Below are positions 7,974 to 17,207 of a stretch of 64,000 nt of DNA, in pieces (positions within the stretch are counted from its first letter, which is position 1; each line of letters starts with the position of its first letter). Source of the stretch: Flavobacteriaceae bacterium (GTDB lineage: Bacteria; Bacteroidota; Bacteroidia; Flavobacteriales; Flavobacteriaceae). Under the pieces are notes generated by a model. The model worked only from the letters and a program-made list of their open reading frames with translations. It was not told the DNA's origin and ran no database searches. The translations under genes and the position numbers were made by a program. The stretch spans positions 39,711 to 103,710 of the forward strand of contig JAENXC010000012.1 in NCBI GenBank assembly GCA_016649715.1. The letters run 5' to 3'.

Positions 7974-8996
7974 TTAGTGGGCTTTTTCTAAAATGTGTAA
8001 ATATTCAAAAGTTTCTGAGGATTTGTGGTTTCGGTTTTCGGTTTTGTCTGCTTTGAAACGTTGGTATTTTTTAGTTTCAAGACTGTATTTTCCGAAGCGT
8101 TCCATCACCGTTTGCACTTCTTTTTGGCCCATCAATCCTTCGTTGTTATAACTTAGGAAAATGTATGGAAATTGTGCATTTTCAATCAATTCCTCAAAAC
8201 TTTTAATGACTTCTCCGGTTCTGCACCAATCACTTTTGTAGTAATCTCGCAAACCCGTTTTCCCCTTGGGCACAAAGGTATCATATTTTGCAATAGTATT
8301 CAGCAAATGATAGTTGGCGCCGTATTGGCGGGCATTGTAGGGCGGGTCCAAATAAAGAATGTCGCCCTTTATTTCCTTGATAAGTTGATTGGCATCCTTC
8401 TGGAAAATTTGGTTTTTTTGAGATGGCAACTCTTCGGAAAACAAATCCTTTTTTGTCATTGCGGGTTGAATTACCATCGTTTTTGCCGCCGATTTTTTAA
8501 TGTGTTTTAAATACGCACCATACACCGAAGCCGTGTTCGCCACTTTATCGGCACTTTCTAATAATGAAGCAAGCAGAAAAAAGAATTGATCTTCTGTAAT
8601 TTCTGAAGATTCTTTCCATTTCTCTATTTGAATACGAATCGCGTCAATTTTCTGACCATTTGTTGAAGTAAAATAGTTTCTTCCAGTTTTCCCGCCTTCG
8701 GAATAATTTTGAAAAACGAAACCTTTTTCGCCTTTTAAGGCATTCAATTCATTTAAAAAATCTTCGGAATTGAAAGTAGTATGATTGCCGATATAGTTTC
8801 GGTTCAACACATAACTGTAATATTCCACATCATTGGAAATGACTTGTTTTACGAAAGTTTTAAAAGTTCGGCCCACGATTCCGGTTCCCGCAAAAAGGTC
8901 GCAAAACGTTTTTTGTGAAAGATCTTTACCACAGATTTCTGAAACCGTTTCAAAAATGAAGCTGGAGAGTTTATGTTTGCTGCCTATGTAGTTCAT
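7974..8996 (-). CDS. D12-class adenine-specific DNA methyltransferase
   Basis: This 340-residue protein starts MNYIGSKHKL, typical of D12 (Dam-like) N6-adenine methyltransferases. AdoMet-binding motif I is FCDLFAGTGIVGR (about 31-43), and the catalytic motif IV is DPPY at 217-220 in LYLDPPYNARQYG. It would methylate adenine in a short DNA site; the site cannot be predicted. Its ATG (8996) overlaps the stop of the preceding gene in an ATGA arrangement. That gene has a PD-(D/E)xK-like motif, so together they look like a type II restriction-modification pair. It could also be an orphan regulatory methylase. Confidence 0.88.
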   Translation of the reverse strand: MNYIGSKHKLSSFIFETVSEICGKDLSQKTFCDLFAGTGIVGRTFKTFVKQVISNDVEYYSYVLNRNYIGNHTTFNSEDFLNELNALKGEKGFVFQNYSEGGKTGRNYFTSTNGQKIDAIRIQIEKWKESSEITEDQFFFLLASLLESADKVANTASVYGAYLKHIKKSAAKTMVIQPAMTKKDLFSEELPSQKNQIFQKDANQLIKEIKGDILYLDPPYNARQYGANYHLLNTIAKYDTFVPKGKTGLRDYYKSDWCRTGEVIKSFEELIENAQFPYIFLSYNNEGLMGQKEVQTVMERFGKYSLETKKYQRFKADKTENRNHKSSETFEYLHILEKAH

Positions 8997-9637
8997 TTGG
9001 AAACCCAGATAATATCGCTCATTGTTTGTTGTCCGTCAGCAAAAGTAAAGGAATGAAGTCGCTCGGGCTTGAACGAGGCCACATATTTTTGAATCGCTTT
9101 TTTAAGCATTGCTATTTCAGCTTTCAGCTTCCAATGCTCTCCGTTTTTAGCATAAACAACAATAAAAAGACGATTTTTGAAATGGTGCCTTTTTTGGGAG
9201 CTTTGATTTTTATAAAACCATTCAATAAGTTCCACTTTGTGGTTTTGTGCATATTCAAATGTTTTGTTGAATTGCTTCGGAAAGACAGATGTTTTATGGT
9301 CAAAGGGGATTCCGAAAATATAAAAGTCCTTTTCAGAATCTTTTGTTTCAGCTACGGGTTCAATGTTTTCCATTTCAGAAAAAATGTGCTCCACAGCCTG
9401 TGCGCTCCAGAAATTGTACCAACGGTTGGCGGCGTATTGAAAAATGTGTTGCTTGTCAAAACCGTGCGTTTCCTCCAAAATAGCAATTTTCCGAATAAGT
9501 GTGTCCCAACTGGAGGTTTGGTAAATAAAATTTGTGTAATTGTCCCAGGCATTATTTTGCTTTTGAAACCATTTATAGGGATATTGGTGGCGTTTCTTAA
9601 GTTCTTTTTCAATATTTTGAAGATCCAGCGCACTCAT
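8993..9637 (-). CDS. Putative type II restriction endonuclease (PD-(D/E)xK-like) partner of the methyltransferase
   Basis: A 214-residue soluble protein that I do not recognise as a named family. Residues 104-115 (DFYIFGIPFDHK) fit the core of a PD-(D/E)xK nuclease: D104 as the first acid, then D113-x-K115, with E84 in a preceding helix as a possible third residue. The N-terminal half is rich in aromatic residues and basic helices. The start is the ATG at 9637 (MSALDLQN), which overlaps the upstream stop as ATGA; an earlier in-frame TTG at 9676 would extend into the upstream gene. Its own stop overlaps the methyltransferase start by 4 bases. That coupling supports a restriction role, which remains an inference. 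Confidence 0.55.
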   Translation of the reverse strand: MSALDLQNIEKELKKRHQYPYKWFQKQNNAWDNYTNFIYQTSSWDTLIRKIAILEETHGFDKQHIFQYAANRWYNFWSAQAVEHIFSEMENIEPVAETKDSEKDFYIFGIPFDHKTSVFPKQFNKTFEYAQNHKVELIEWFYKNQSSQKRHHFKNRLFIVVYAKNGEHWKLKAEIAMLKKAIQKYVASFKPERLHSFTFADGQQTMSDIIWVSK

Positions 9638-10587
9638 AAAAACAGAAATACAAAAGGTAAAATCACAACCAGCCAAAGCAGGATTTCCTTAAACCAAACT
9701 TCGGTTATATCCTTTTTACGGTAGCGATCGGCATCAAAATTTTCGATATAATTGGCCGCAATAATGGAGACTGGTGCCAAGATGAAAAGGAGTTCTGCTC
9801 CCGTTTTCTCTGGTCCCGCCAACGCAATAAAAAAACAAGTAATACTCACATAAAGCAACAGAAGATAATTGGATTTCTCTTTTAATGAAACCGCTGAAAG
9901 TCTTAAAATTCGGTACATTCCCGTCCAAATATAAAACCCGAGAATCACAGTTACAGGTACTAAAACAGAGGGGGAGTTGTATTTTGAAAAATCAAAACTT
10001 ATTGGGTCTTTCCAATTAAAAAACCACGCGAAAGAATCATATACGAGCAATTGATACGCAGTGTTTATGAGCAAAACAGCCAAAAAACCCGTGATGGGCA
10101 CCAACATTTGTTTGTAATTTGAATTCGGCTTTTGAAGTATGGCGATCCACAGCGGAACAAACAACAAAAGGCTCCAAAAATAAAAAAGGGAAGCCACAGT
10201 AATCCAAAAACCCGCATCCAGAATTTTCTTCGAGGAATTTTTATCGCTATGCAAGCTCATTATTCTCCGCAGTGCTAGTATTAAAAAAGCATTGGCCAAT
10301 AGTATTTTAGGTTGAAGAAAAATAACGGGCAGCATCACCATAAAACAAGTGAAAAACAGAATTACAAAGGTATTATTTTTGGTTAAATGGTTTTTTCGGA
10401 TAATGAAATCCAACAGCAACATACTCATCACGCTCAGGATTATAAAAAAGCCATGAACAAGCAATAAATAAGGAGAAATGACCACCCCAGACCCCGAAAT
10501 GGCACCCAATAAATAACCCACCACAATGAAAACACCGAGAATTAAATAATTCAATGGGATGGATTTTCCAAAAAAGCTTGTCAGCAT
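9634..10587 (-). CDS. DUF6427 family membrane protein
   Basis: A 317-residue integral membrane protein with about eight to nine hydrophobic helices, starting MLTSFFGKSIPLNYLILGVF. The flavobacterial family is called DUF6427 and no function is known. The helix pattern with polar loops (for example FFNWKDPISFDFSKYNSP at about 190) recalls multi-spanning glycosyltransferase-like or polymerase proteins, but no catalytic motif is visible. It is the first gene of the minus-strand set leading to the restriction-like gene and the methyltransferase; its stop overlaps the next start. It is divergent from the DUF6341 gene, 42 bases away. Confidence 0.7.
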   Translation of the reverse strand: MLTSFFGKSIPLNYLILGVFIVVGYLLGAISGSGVVISPYLLLVHGFFIILSVMSMLLLDFIIRKNHLTKNNTFVILFFTCFMVMLPVIFLQPKILLANAFLILALRRIMSLHSDKNSSKKILDAGFWITVASLFYFWSLLLFVPLWIAILQKPNSNYKQMLVPITGFLAVLLINTAYQLLVYDSFAWFFNWKDPISFDFSKYNSPSVLVPVTVILGFYIWTGMYRILRLSAVSLKEKSNYLLLLYVSITCFFIALAGPEKTGAELLFILAPVSIIAANYIENFDADRYRKKDITEVWFKEILLWLVVILPFVFLFL

Positions 10588-10602
10588 ACGGGGTAATTTT
10601 TA

Positions 10603-10610
10603 TATTTTTG
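10603..10610 (+). promoter_or_regulatory. TAnnTTTG promoter element for the DUF6341 gene
   Basis: TATTTTTG lies 19 bases upstream of the ATG at 10630, with TTG at 10578-10580 as a possible upstream element (22-base gap, slightly long). Confidence 0.55.
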
Positions 10611-10629
10611 TACTCTAAAGATTAAAGAT

Positions 10630-10857
10630 ATGACTTGGATAGGTTTTTGGGAAGGAATTGCTTCTCTTTTTGAAAATGTTCTTTTTATTCCTTTTGATGC
10701 ACTTCGCGATTTGGAATTGACAACTTGGTTGGGAGCAAATGTTATTTCGTGGATACTTTTACTCGCAGGCGCAATTACATTTATTTATTGGATGCTCAAA
10801 CTGAAAAGTTTCAACGAAAGCGAAGAGAGCACTTACACTTTCGACGAAAATCCTTAA
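10630..10857 (+). CDS. DUF6341 family small membrane protein
   Basis: A 75-residue protein starting MTWIGFWEGIASLFENVLF, with an amphipathic N-terminal helix, one clear membrane helix (about 36-58, NVISWILLLAGAITFIYWML) and an acidic tail (ESEESTYTFDENP). The pattern matches a short flavobacterial family labelled DUF6341, usually found beside DUF6427 as here. No function is known. It has its own TAnnTTTG element, and its stop is followed by an inverted repeat shared with convergent purD. Confidence 0.75.
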   Translation: MTWIGFWEGIASLFENVLFIPFDALRDLELTTWLGANVISWILLLAGAITFIYWMLKLKSFNESEESTYTFDENP

Positions 10858-10866
10858 ATTGTTATT

Positions 10867-10946
10867 ACCCCAACCCTAAAGGGTGTTTGTCCCAACGGCA
10901 TAAAAATATTCAGGGTTTGCCTTCTCCCCTTTAGGGGCTGGGGGTT
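10867..10946. terminator. Long imperfect inverted repeat between convergent genes (likely bidirectional terminator)
   Basis: ACCCCAACCCTAAAGGG (10867-10883) pairs imperfectly with CCCCTTTAGGGGCTGGGGGTT (10926-10946) across about 42 bases. The right arm runs into the purD stop codon (10945-10947). The CCCCTAAAGGGG core is another repeat family seen at 36791-36809. Function as a terminator is inferred from its place between two converging genes. Confidence 0.6.
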
Positions 10947-12216
10947 AAAGGTCGAAACCTATATCATTGCGATACTGCATCCTATTAAAAGATAGTTTTT
11001 CTATGTTTTGATAGGATTTTTTTAGTGCCTTTCTGAAATCAGTGTCCATTGAAGTTACAGCCAAAACTCGACCGCCGTTAGTTAATATTTTTCCGTTTTC
11101 AATCTTTGTTCCTGCGTGAAAAACGATGGAACCTTCTACGTTTTCCACACCTGAAATTTCCTTTCCCTTTTCGTAAGCTTCGGGATATCCGCCCGAAACC
11201 AACATTACCGTTGCGGCGGCCCTTTCGTCTATTTCGATATCTATTTTGTCAAGATTTTGACGATAGGTTGCTTCCAATAAATCAACCAAATCGGTTTTTA
11301 TCCTTGGCAGTACCACTTCGGTTTCAGGATCGCCCATGCGCACGTTGTATTCTATAACAAAAGGCTCGTTGTTCACTTTTATCAAGCCGATGAAAACAAA
11401 ACCTTTGTAATCTATCTTTTCTTCGGAAAGGCCCTTCACCGTTGGTTTTACGATTCGGTCCTCAATTTTTTTCATCAAAACTTCATCTGCAAAAGGAACT
11501 GGGGAAACGGCGCCCATTCCGCCTGTATTTAAACCGGTCTCGCCTTCGCCAATGCGCTTGTAATCTTTCGCTGTGGGAAGAATTTTATAATTTTTACCGT
11601 CAGTTAGCACAAAAACGCTGAGTTCTATTCCGTCCAAAAATTCCTCAATAACCACTTTGGAACTCGCTTCGCCAAATTTGCTGTGCGCAAGCATATTTTC
11701 AAGTTCCTGCTTTGCTTCGTTTAAATCCTTCAAAATCAAAACACCTTTTCCGGCTGCCAGTCCGTCTGCCTTCAAAACGTAGGGTGGCTTTAATTTTTCC
11801 AAAAAAGTTTTTCCCGCTTCCAAAGATTCCGCGGTAAAACTTTCGTAGGCCGCCGTGGGAATTTTGTGCTGCACCATAAACTCCTTTGCACGCTCTTTGC
11901 TGCCTTCCAGCAATGCCCCCCGTTTTGATGGGCCTATGAGCATCACGTTTTCCAGTTCCGGGGATTCCGCAAAATAATCGGCAATCCCGAGCACCAAAGG
12001 GTCTTCGGGCCCAACCATCACCATTTCAATATTGTTTTCAAGAACACATTTTTTTACTGCCTCAAAATCGGTAGGATTAATATTTACATTTGTGGCCATT
12101 GAAACTGTGCCTGCATTTCCGGGAGCTACAAAGAGTTTTTTGCAACGATTGCTCTGTGAAAATTTGTAAGCAAAAGTATGTTCGCGACCACCGGAACCAA
12201 GTATGAGAATATTCAT
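10945..12216 (-). CDS. purD: Phosphoribosylamine--glycine ligase
   Basis: A 423-residue ATP-grasp enzyme of purine synthesis that joins 5-phosphoribosylamine and glycine to give GAR. It begins MNILILGSGGREHTFAYKF, has the ATP-grasp loop KADGLAAGKGVLI (about 142-154), the signature NTGGMGAVSPVPF, and the metal-binding region FVIEYNVRMGDPETEVVLPR. Length and motifs are standard. I chose the ATG at 12216 rather than an in-frame TTG-type start at 12327, because the extra 37 residues are not part of the family and would overlap the divergent CapK-like gene. A TAnnTTTG element at 12241-12248 fits this start. It is a monocistronic housekeeping gene next to the polysaccharide locus. Confidence 0.95.
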   Translation of the reverse strand: MNILILGSGGREHTFAYKFSQSNRCKKLFVAPGNAGTVSMATNVNINPTDFEAVKKCVLENNIEMVMVGPEDPLVLGIADYFAESPELENVMLIGPSKRGALLEGSKERAKEFMVQHKIPTAAYESFTAESLEAGKTFLEKLKPPYVLKADGLAAGKGVLILKDLNEAKQELENMLAHSKFGEASSKVVIEEFLDGIELSVFVLTDGKNYKILPTAKDYKRIGEGETGLNTGGMGAVSPVPFADEVLMKKIEDRIVKPTVKGLSEEKIDYKGFVFIGLIKVNNEPFVIEYNVRMGDPETEVVLPRIKTDLVDLLEATYRQNLDKIDIEIDERAAATVMLVSGGYPEAYEKGKEISGVENVEGSIVFHAGTKIENGKILTNGGRVLAVTSMDTDFRKALKKSYQNIEKLSFNRMQYRNDIGFDL

Positions 12217-12240
12217 GTTTGAACGATTTTGTTTCGGTGT

Positions 12241-12248
12241 CAAAAATA
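12241..12248 (-). promoter_or_regulatory. TAnnTTTG promoter element for purD
   Basis: TATTTTTG on the minus strand, 24 bases upstream of the purD ATG, in the 67-base divergent gap with the CapK-like gene. No clear TTTG partner is visible at the usual distance. Confidence 0.5.
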
Positions 12249-12283
12249 ATTGTTTGTAAATTGACACCCTAATATATTCCAAA

Positions 12284-13597
12284 ATGAATTTATTTGAAAA
12301 AACGTTGAAACTTAATGGTTTTCCCATTGCCGAAGCGAAAAGTAAATTGGGTAAAATTCAGCATATTTCAGATGAAAATTTTGGAAAATACATTTTTGAA
12401 ACTCGGAACGAGATTGTTGCCTATCACATAGGAAATAATCCTTTTTATAAAAAAATCATCGGGAATAGCGACGTTTCCATTTGGGAAAATATTCCTGTAA
12501 TGACCAAAAGCAACCTGCAATGTCCGTTGGAAGAAAGGATCTCAAAGCATTTTAAAAAAGGTTCCGTTTATATTAATAAAACCTCGGGATCTAGCGGCAC
12601 GCCCTTTATTTTTGCTAAAGATAAATTTTGCCACGCACTTACCTGGGCAGAAATTATTGATCGGTTTGGAACGTTGGGCATTGATTTCAATTCATCTTTA
12701 CAGGCGCGATTTTATGGAATTCCTTTAGATTTTAAAGGCTATTACACAGAAAGGATTAAAGATTTTTTCAGTCATCGCTATAGGTTTCCGGTTTTTGATC
12801 TTTCAGAAAAAAAACTGGAAGCCATTTTGAATGCTTTCAAAAGAAAAAAATTCGATTTTATAAATGGATATACAAGTTCTATCGTGTTTTTTGCAAAATT
12901 TCTCAGCGAAAAAAACCTTGTGCTCAATGAAATTTGCCCTACTTTAAAATATTGTATCGTTACCAGCGAAATGCTTTTTGAGGATGACAAAAAATTGATG
13001 GAAGAAGTTTTCGGAGTGCCTGTAATTAATGAGTATGGCGCTTCAGAACTCGATTTGATTGCTTTTACCAACAACCAAAACGAATTTGTAGTTAATAGCG
13101 AAACCCTTTTTGTTGAAATCCTTGATGAAAATGACTCCACAGTTCCCTTGGGCAGTTCTGGACGTATTGTAATAACCTCATTATACAACAAAGCTCATCC
13201 TATGATTCGTTACGACATTGGAGATATTGGTATTTTATCGGCTGCAAGCACTTATAAAAAGCCCATTTTAGAAAAACTTATTGGTCGAACTAACGACATG
13301 GCAAAGCTGCCAAGCGGCAAAACAGTGCCTGGCCTTACGTTTTATTACGTTACAAAAAGTGTGATTTCAAAGGACGGCAATGTGAAAGAATTTGTAATTG
13401 AACAAACGGAGTTGGATACTTTTAAAATTAAATATGTTTCAAGAAAAGAACTCTCTGAGCGTGAAAAACAGCAAATTGAAAAATCACTTTTTGAGTATTT
13501 GGAAAAGGATTTGACGATTATTTTTGACCGAACTGCTGTACTAAAAAGAAGCAAAAGTGGAAAGCTATCACAATTTGTTTCTTTGCTTAACACATAA
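12284..13597 (+). CDS. Phenylacetate-CoA ligase-like / CapK-type adenylate-forming enzyme
   Basis: A 437-residue member of the ANL adenylating superfamily. The AMP-binding loop is TSGSSGTP (100-107). Further family marks are VINEYGASELDLIAF (about 245-260), HPMIRYDIGDIG (about 304-315) and LIGRTNDMAKLPSG near the C-terminus. PaaK-like proteins of this size are often encoded in capsule loci as CapK, where they are thought to activate an acid or amino acid for attachment to sugar. The substrate is unknown. It is the first gene of a two-gene plus-strand unit with a GT4 glycosyltransferase, convergent with the main minus-strand locus. ATG at 12284. Confidence 0.8.
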   Translation: MNLFEKTLKLNGFPIAEAKSKLGKIQHISDENFGKYIFETRNEIVAYHIGNNPFYKKIIGNSDVSIWENIPVMTKSNLQCPLEERISKHFKKGSVYINKTSGSSGTPFIFAKDKFCHALTWAEIIDRFGTLGIDFNSSLQARFYGIPLDFKGYYTERIKDFFSHRYRFPVFDLSEKKLEAILNAFKRKKFDFINGYTSSIVFFAKFLSEKNLVLNEICPTLKYCIVTSEMLFEDDKKLMEEVFGVPVINEYGASELDLIAFTNNQNEFVVNSETLFVEILDENDSTVPLGSSGRIVITSLYNKAHPMIRYDIGDIGILSAASTYKKPILEKLIGRTNDMAKLPSGKTVPGLTFYYVTKSVISKDGNVKEFVIEQTELDTFKIKYVSRKELSEREKQQIEKSLFEYLEKDLTIIFDRTAVLKRSKSGKLSQFVSLLNT

Positions 13598-13598
13598 T

Positions 13599-14795
13599 TT
13601 GAAAAAATTGTCAAAAGAAATCCTCTTAATAACCAATTATTTTCCACCCGAAAAGGGGGCTGCTGCAAACCGCATGCAAAGTATTGCGGAAGGTTTGGGA
13701 AAATCGGGCTACACGGTGAAAGTGGTGTGCCCATTGCCCAATTATCCCAGCGGAAAAATCTTTGAGGATTACAGCGGAAAGTTCGTTGTCACAGAAAATG
13801 TTTCTTTTGGAAAAATAATCCGTTTGTGGGTGTGGCCCAGCAATTCCATCAACAAATTGGTGCGTTTGCTGTCTATGGTTTCGTTTTCGTTCAGTTTGGT
13901 TTTATACTTCATTTTTAATAAAATTCCTAAAAAGATTTTTATTCAATATTCTCCTGTTTTTGTTGGGTTTACGGCAGTTTGTTTGGGGCGTTTGTTTTCA
14001 AACCTGCCTGCCGGCAAGGCAGGAAAAACAATTCTGAACGTTTCAGACTTATGGCCTTTGGCGGGAGTGGAAATGGGCATTTTGAAAAAAGGATGGTATT
14101 ATTCCCTTTTGCTGAAAATGGAACGTTTCTGCTACAGAAATGCTGATTTAATAGTTGGGCAATCCGAAGAAATTCTTCAACATATTTCAAATTTTGAAAA
14201 AGTAAAACCTTCTTTTTTATACCGAAACATTCCCGATTTCTCCATTCCCTTAATTTCAGAAAGGTCTTCTTCGCAAGAAATAAAAATTGTTTACGCAGGA
14301 TTGTTGGGAATAGCGCAGGGACTTTTACAAATTTGCCAGCAGCTATCTTTTCCGAAAAATGTAAGTTTCCACATTTACGGCGCTGGCCCAGAAGCTGAAA
14401 AAATAAAAGCGCTGCAAAAACAAAACGTTTTCTTTTATGGCGAATTGGGCCGTGAAGAATTACACAGCGAATTGCAGAACTTTGATATTGCCTTTGTTCC
14501 GTTGCTAAAAAGAATTTACGGTTCCGTTCCCTCAAAAATATTTGAATACACCCGTTTGGGATTGCCCGTGCTTTACTTTGCCGGCGGAGAAGGTGGGGAA
14601 ATTGTAGCGAATGAGTCTTTGGGTTGGGTCATTTCAGTAAACGATTTTGAAGCTTTGCAGCGTTTTATCGATACGCTTTCAGAAAAAGAATTGAAGCGTT
14701 TTCCAAAAGAAACAGTTCAGAAAAATTCAGTTTTGGCATTTGATTTCAACAGACAGTTTGAAGCTTTTACCGCTTCCATTGAAGCCGTTCAATAA
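13599..14795 (+). CDS. Glycosyltransferase family 4 (WbuB-like)
   Basis: A 398-residue GT4 enzyme. The N-terminal half has LLITNYFPPEKGAAANRM and GKSGYTVKVVCPLPNYPSG; the C-terminal half has KIVYAGLLGIAQGL and SKIFEYTRLGLPVLYFAGGEGGEIV, close to the WbuB/L-fucosamine transferase group. It adds one sugar to the lipid-linked repeat unit in the cytoplasm. The likely start is TTG at 13599, one base after the CapK-like stop; a GTG at 13557 would force a long overlap with a poorly conserved leader. The stop overlaps the convergent WcaJ-type gene by 7 bases. Residues near 148-154 (LPAGKAG) come from a palindromic repeat. Confidence 0.83.
   Translation: MKKLSKEILLITNYFPPEKGAAANRMQSIAEGLGKSGYTVKVVCPLPNYPSGKIFEDYSGKFVVTENVSFGKIIRLWVWPSNSINKLVRLLSMVSFSFSLVLYFIFNKIPKKIFIQYSPVFVGFTAVCLGRLFSNLPAGKAGKTILNVSDLWPLAGVEMGILKKGWYYSLLLKMERFCYRNADLIVGQSEEILQHISNFEKVKPSFLYRNIPDFSIPLISERSSSQEIKIVYAGLLGIAQGLLQICQQLSFPKNVSFHIYGAGPEAEKIKALQKQNVFFYGELGREELHSELQNFDIAFVPLLKRIYGSVPSKIFEYTRLGLPVLYFAGGEGGEIVANESLGWVISVNDFEALQRFIDTLSEKELKRFPKETVQKNSVLAFDFNRQFEAFTASIEAVQ
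14003..14023. repeat. CCTGCC/GGCAGG-family repeat inside the GT4 gene
   Basis: CCTGCCTGCCGGCAAGGCAGG, one base longer than a perfect palindrome. It is in frame and encodes LPAGKAG in a loop between the two Rossmann-like halves. Confidence 0.8.
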
Positions 14796-16141
14796 GCTTT
14801 TTCTTCGCCGCGAAGGGCATTGTAGATTGTTTGGAACACAATTTTTATATCGAGAAACAAACTCCAGTTTTCAAGATAAAAAATATCGTATTTAACCCTG
14901 TTTATAATATGATTGTCGTCTTCTACCTCCCCACGATAACCACTTACCTGTGCCAATCCCGTGATTCCAGGTTTAATGAAATGGCGTACCATAAATTTAT
15001 CTATCCGCTCCGCATACATGTGGGTGTGGCTGACCATATGGGGTCTAGGGCCCACAACTGACATTTCTCCCTTTAAAACATTAATGAACTGTGGAAGCTC
15101 GTCAATGCTTGTTTTACGAATAATTCTTCCCACACGCGTCACCCGATCATCTCCTTTTGAAATTTGATGAAGATGCGCCATTGGATTTGGCTTCATAGAG
15201 CGGAATTTATAACAATAAAACTCTTGGTAATCCAGTCCGTTGCGTTTCTGCTTAAAAAATACCGGGCCTTTTGATTCCAATTTTATCAATATTCCGAGCA
15301 AAGGCGTTAGCCAGGACAATAACCCAAGAATGATTGTTAAAGAAAGAGCAATGTCAAAACTTCGTTTCAAAAACTTGTTGAAGGGTTCGTCCATTGGTAT
15401 TTTGCGCATTGTCAAAATAGGAAGAACACCGTAGTATGTAAAATCCAGCTTTTTGCTATAAATCTCTTTGTTGTCTGGAAGGAATTTTAAAATCTTGAGA
15501 TTGTTGTCCACAAAATCGATGAGTTTCATCAAATCCTTATTGCCAATTTCCGCTATGGAAGCATAGACTTCATCTATTTTTTCCTTCAATATAAAATCCA
15601 TGCAATCCTCTATGGTAGCTTTGTCCGATCCTTTTAGATCAAAGGTTTTATAGAGCTTATAACCGTACACGGGATTGGTTGTAAAAAACTTGCGGAGTTG
15701 ATCTGTCTTTTGGTTTAGTCCAATGATAACAACCTTTCTCACGTTCCCGCCGAGATGCAATCGGTATTTTTTCAGCAGAAAATAGATTCCAAATTTCACA
15801 ACGGTAATACACAGCAATACTACAAGAATATATTCAAAAATCGTAGAAGCGGAAGTTTCCAATTGGTTGTAAAAACCGAAAAAAGAAAAAACAATCAAAA
15901 CGAAAACCACACCCTGTTTACCAATCAAGGACATAATTTTGGCAAGATGCGTAAACCGATATATTTCGTAAAACCCAGAGCGCAACGAAAGCAAGAGCCA
16001 AGCAAGGGTCAAGAAAAAAAGAAAGTTGAAATATGGGAATGGTTTTTCAAAAAATTCAATAGCAAAAGCATAGATAAAGAAGAGGTCTATTCCGTAAGAA
16101 ATAGGCCTTAAAAATCCCGAATATCTTCCACTTTTAAACAT
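14789..16141 (-). CDS. Polyprenyl glycosylphosphotransferase (WcaJ-type, undecaprenyl-phosphate sugar-1-phosphate transferase)
   Basis: A 450-residue initiating transferase. It has four N-terminal membrane helices (about 10-110), a nucleotide-binding-like middle region, and a C-terminal bacterial sugar transferase domain. That domain begins with the helix RSFDIALSLTIILGLLSWL, followed by KRNGLDYQEFYCYKFRSM, SIDELPQFINVLKGEMSVVGPRPH, and ends GITGLAQVSGYRGE. It loads glucose- or galactose-1-phosphate onto undecaprenyl phosphate. The start is the ATG at 16141 (MFKSGRYSG); an upstream in-frame start at 16225 would lie inside the preceding gene. It is the last gene of the minus-strand locus, 7 bases after the decarboxylase stop. 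Confidence 0.88.
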   Translation of the reverse strand: MFKSGRYSGFLRPISYGIDLFFIYAFAIEFFEKPFPYFNFLFFLTLAWLLLSLRSGFYEIYRFTHLAKIMSLIGKQGVVFVLIVFSFFGFYNQLETSASTIFEYILVVLLCITVVKFGIYFLLKKYRLHLGGNVRKVVIIGLNQKTDQLRKFFTTNPVYGYKLYKTFDLKGSDKATIEDCMDFILKEKIDEVYASIAEIGNKDLMKLIDFVDNNLKILKFLPDNKEIYSKKLDFTYYGVLPILTMRKIPMDEPFNKFLKRSFDIALSLTIILGLLSWLTPLLGILIKLESKGPVFFKQKRNGLDYQEFYCYKFRSMKPNPMAHLHQISKGDDRVTRVGRIIRKTSIDELPQFINVLKGEMSVVGPRPHMVSHTHMYAERIDKFMVRHFIKPGITGLAQVSGYRGEVEDDNHIINRVKYDIFYLENWSLFLDIKIVFQTIYNALRGEEKAY

Positions 16142-16148
16142 GCATTCT

Positions 16149-17132
16149 TTATCTAATGTGCTTTGAAAAATCCTTGTGTTCGCTTTTAAAAAGCTCCTCT
16201 TTTGAAAGGTTTTTAAAATACCCAAACGTTTTCTTCATTCCTTCTTCGCGTGAAATCTTTGGTTCCCAACCCAAAAGTTTTTTTGCTTTTGAAATATCCG
16301 GTTCGCGCTGCATTGGGTCATCCTGTGGCAAGGGCTTAAATATTATTTTTTGCACGGTGCCTGTCAATTTTATTATCTCCTTCGCAAAATCGAGAATGGT
16401 TATTTCCTCGGGATTACCAATGTTTACGGGCAGGGGATAATCGCTGAGCAACAATCGGTACAATCCTTCCACTTCATCATCCACATAGCAGAAAGAGCGC
16501 GTTTGCATGCCATCGCCAAACACCGTTAAATCTTCTCCGCGCAAAGCTTGGCCAATAAAAGCTGGTATTACGCGCCCATCGTTCAAGCGCATCCGTGGAC
16601 CGTAAGTATTGAAAATACGGGCAATGCGGGTTTCCAAACCGTGAAAGCGGTGATACGCCATCGTGATGGATTCCTGAAAACGTTTTGCTTCGTCATAAAC
16701 TCCGCGGGGACCAATGGTATTTACATTTCCAAAATATTCCTCGGTCTGCGGGTGCACCAAAGGATCTCCGTAAACTTCGGAAGTGGAGGCAATCAAAATA
16801 CGGGCATTTTTCTCCATTGCCAATCCCAAAAGATTGTGCGTCCCCAAAGAACTTACTTTTAAGGTTTGGATGGGTATTTTTAAGTAATCTATCGGGCTTG
16901 CAGGTGAAGCGAAATGTAGAATATAGTCCACCTTTCCGGGCACGTGCACAAACTTGGTAACGTCGTAGTGGTAAAATTCAAAAGCTTCCAATTTAAAGAG
17001 ATGGGCTATGTTTTTAAGGTCGCCCGTAATGAGGTTGTCCATCCCGATAACGTGGAAGCCTTCGGCAATAAATTTATCGCAAAGGTGTGATCCTAAAAAT
17101 CCGGCGGCGCCTGTAATCAATACTCTTTTCAA
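16149..17132 (-). CDS. UDP-glucuronate decarboxylase (UDP-xylose synthase) of the SDR family
   Basis: A 327-residue extended SDR enzyme. The NAD-binding motif is [12 protein letters not shown] (about 6-17), followed by [23 protein letters not shown], the YxxxK catalytic pair in [19 protein letters not shown] and [14 protein letters not shown]. The block ASPASPxxY plus PLPxDDPxxRxPDI is characteristic of UDP-glucuronate decarboxylases, which turn UDP-GlcA into UDP-xylose. UDP-glucose dehydrogenase just upstream supplies the substrate, supporting this over a 4,6-dehydratase. The start is TTG at 17132, the only start that keeps the nucleotide-binding motif. Confidence 0.87.
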   Translation of the reverse strand: MKRVLITGAAGFLGSHLCDKFIAEGFHVIGMDNLITGDLKNIAHLFKLEAFEFYHYDVTKFVHVPGKVDYILHFASPASPIDYLKIPIQTLKVSSLGTHNLLGLAMEKNARILIASTSEVYGDPLVHPQTEEYFGNVNTIGPRGVYDEAKRFQESITMAYHRFHGLETRIARIFNTYGPRMRLNDGRVIPAFIGQALRGEDLTVFGDGMQTRSFCYVDDEVEGLYRLLLSDYPLPVNIGNPEEITILDFAKEIIKLTGTVQKIIFKPLPQDDPMQREPDISKAKKLLGWEPKISREEGMKKTFGYFKNLSKEELFKSEHKDFSKHIR

Positions 17133-17207
17133 ATTATCCTATTTTTTAAAATTCCCAGATTCAAATTCTCAATTGGTACTATTTAGGAATTGAATTCCGT
17201 AATTGTA

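Noticed and set aside
9026..9724. Open frame of 232 codons antisense to the restriction-like gene
   Set aside because: Cysteine- and phenylalanine-rich, without domain features; the minus-strand genes are coupled by overlaps and fit better.
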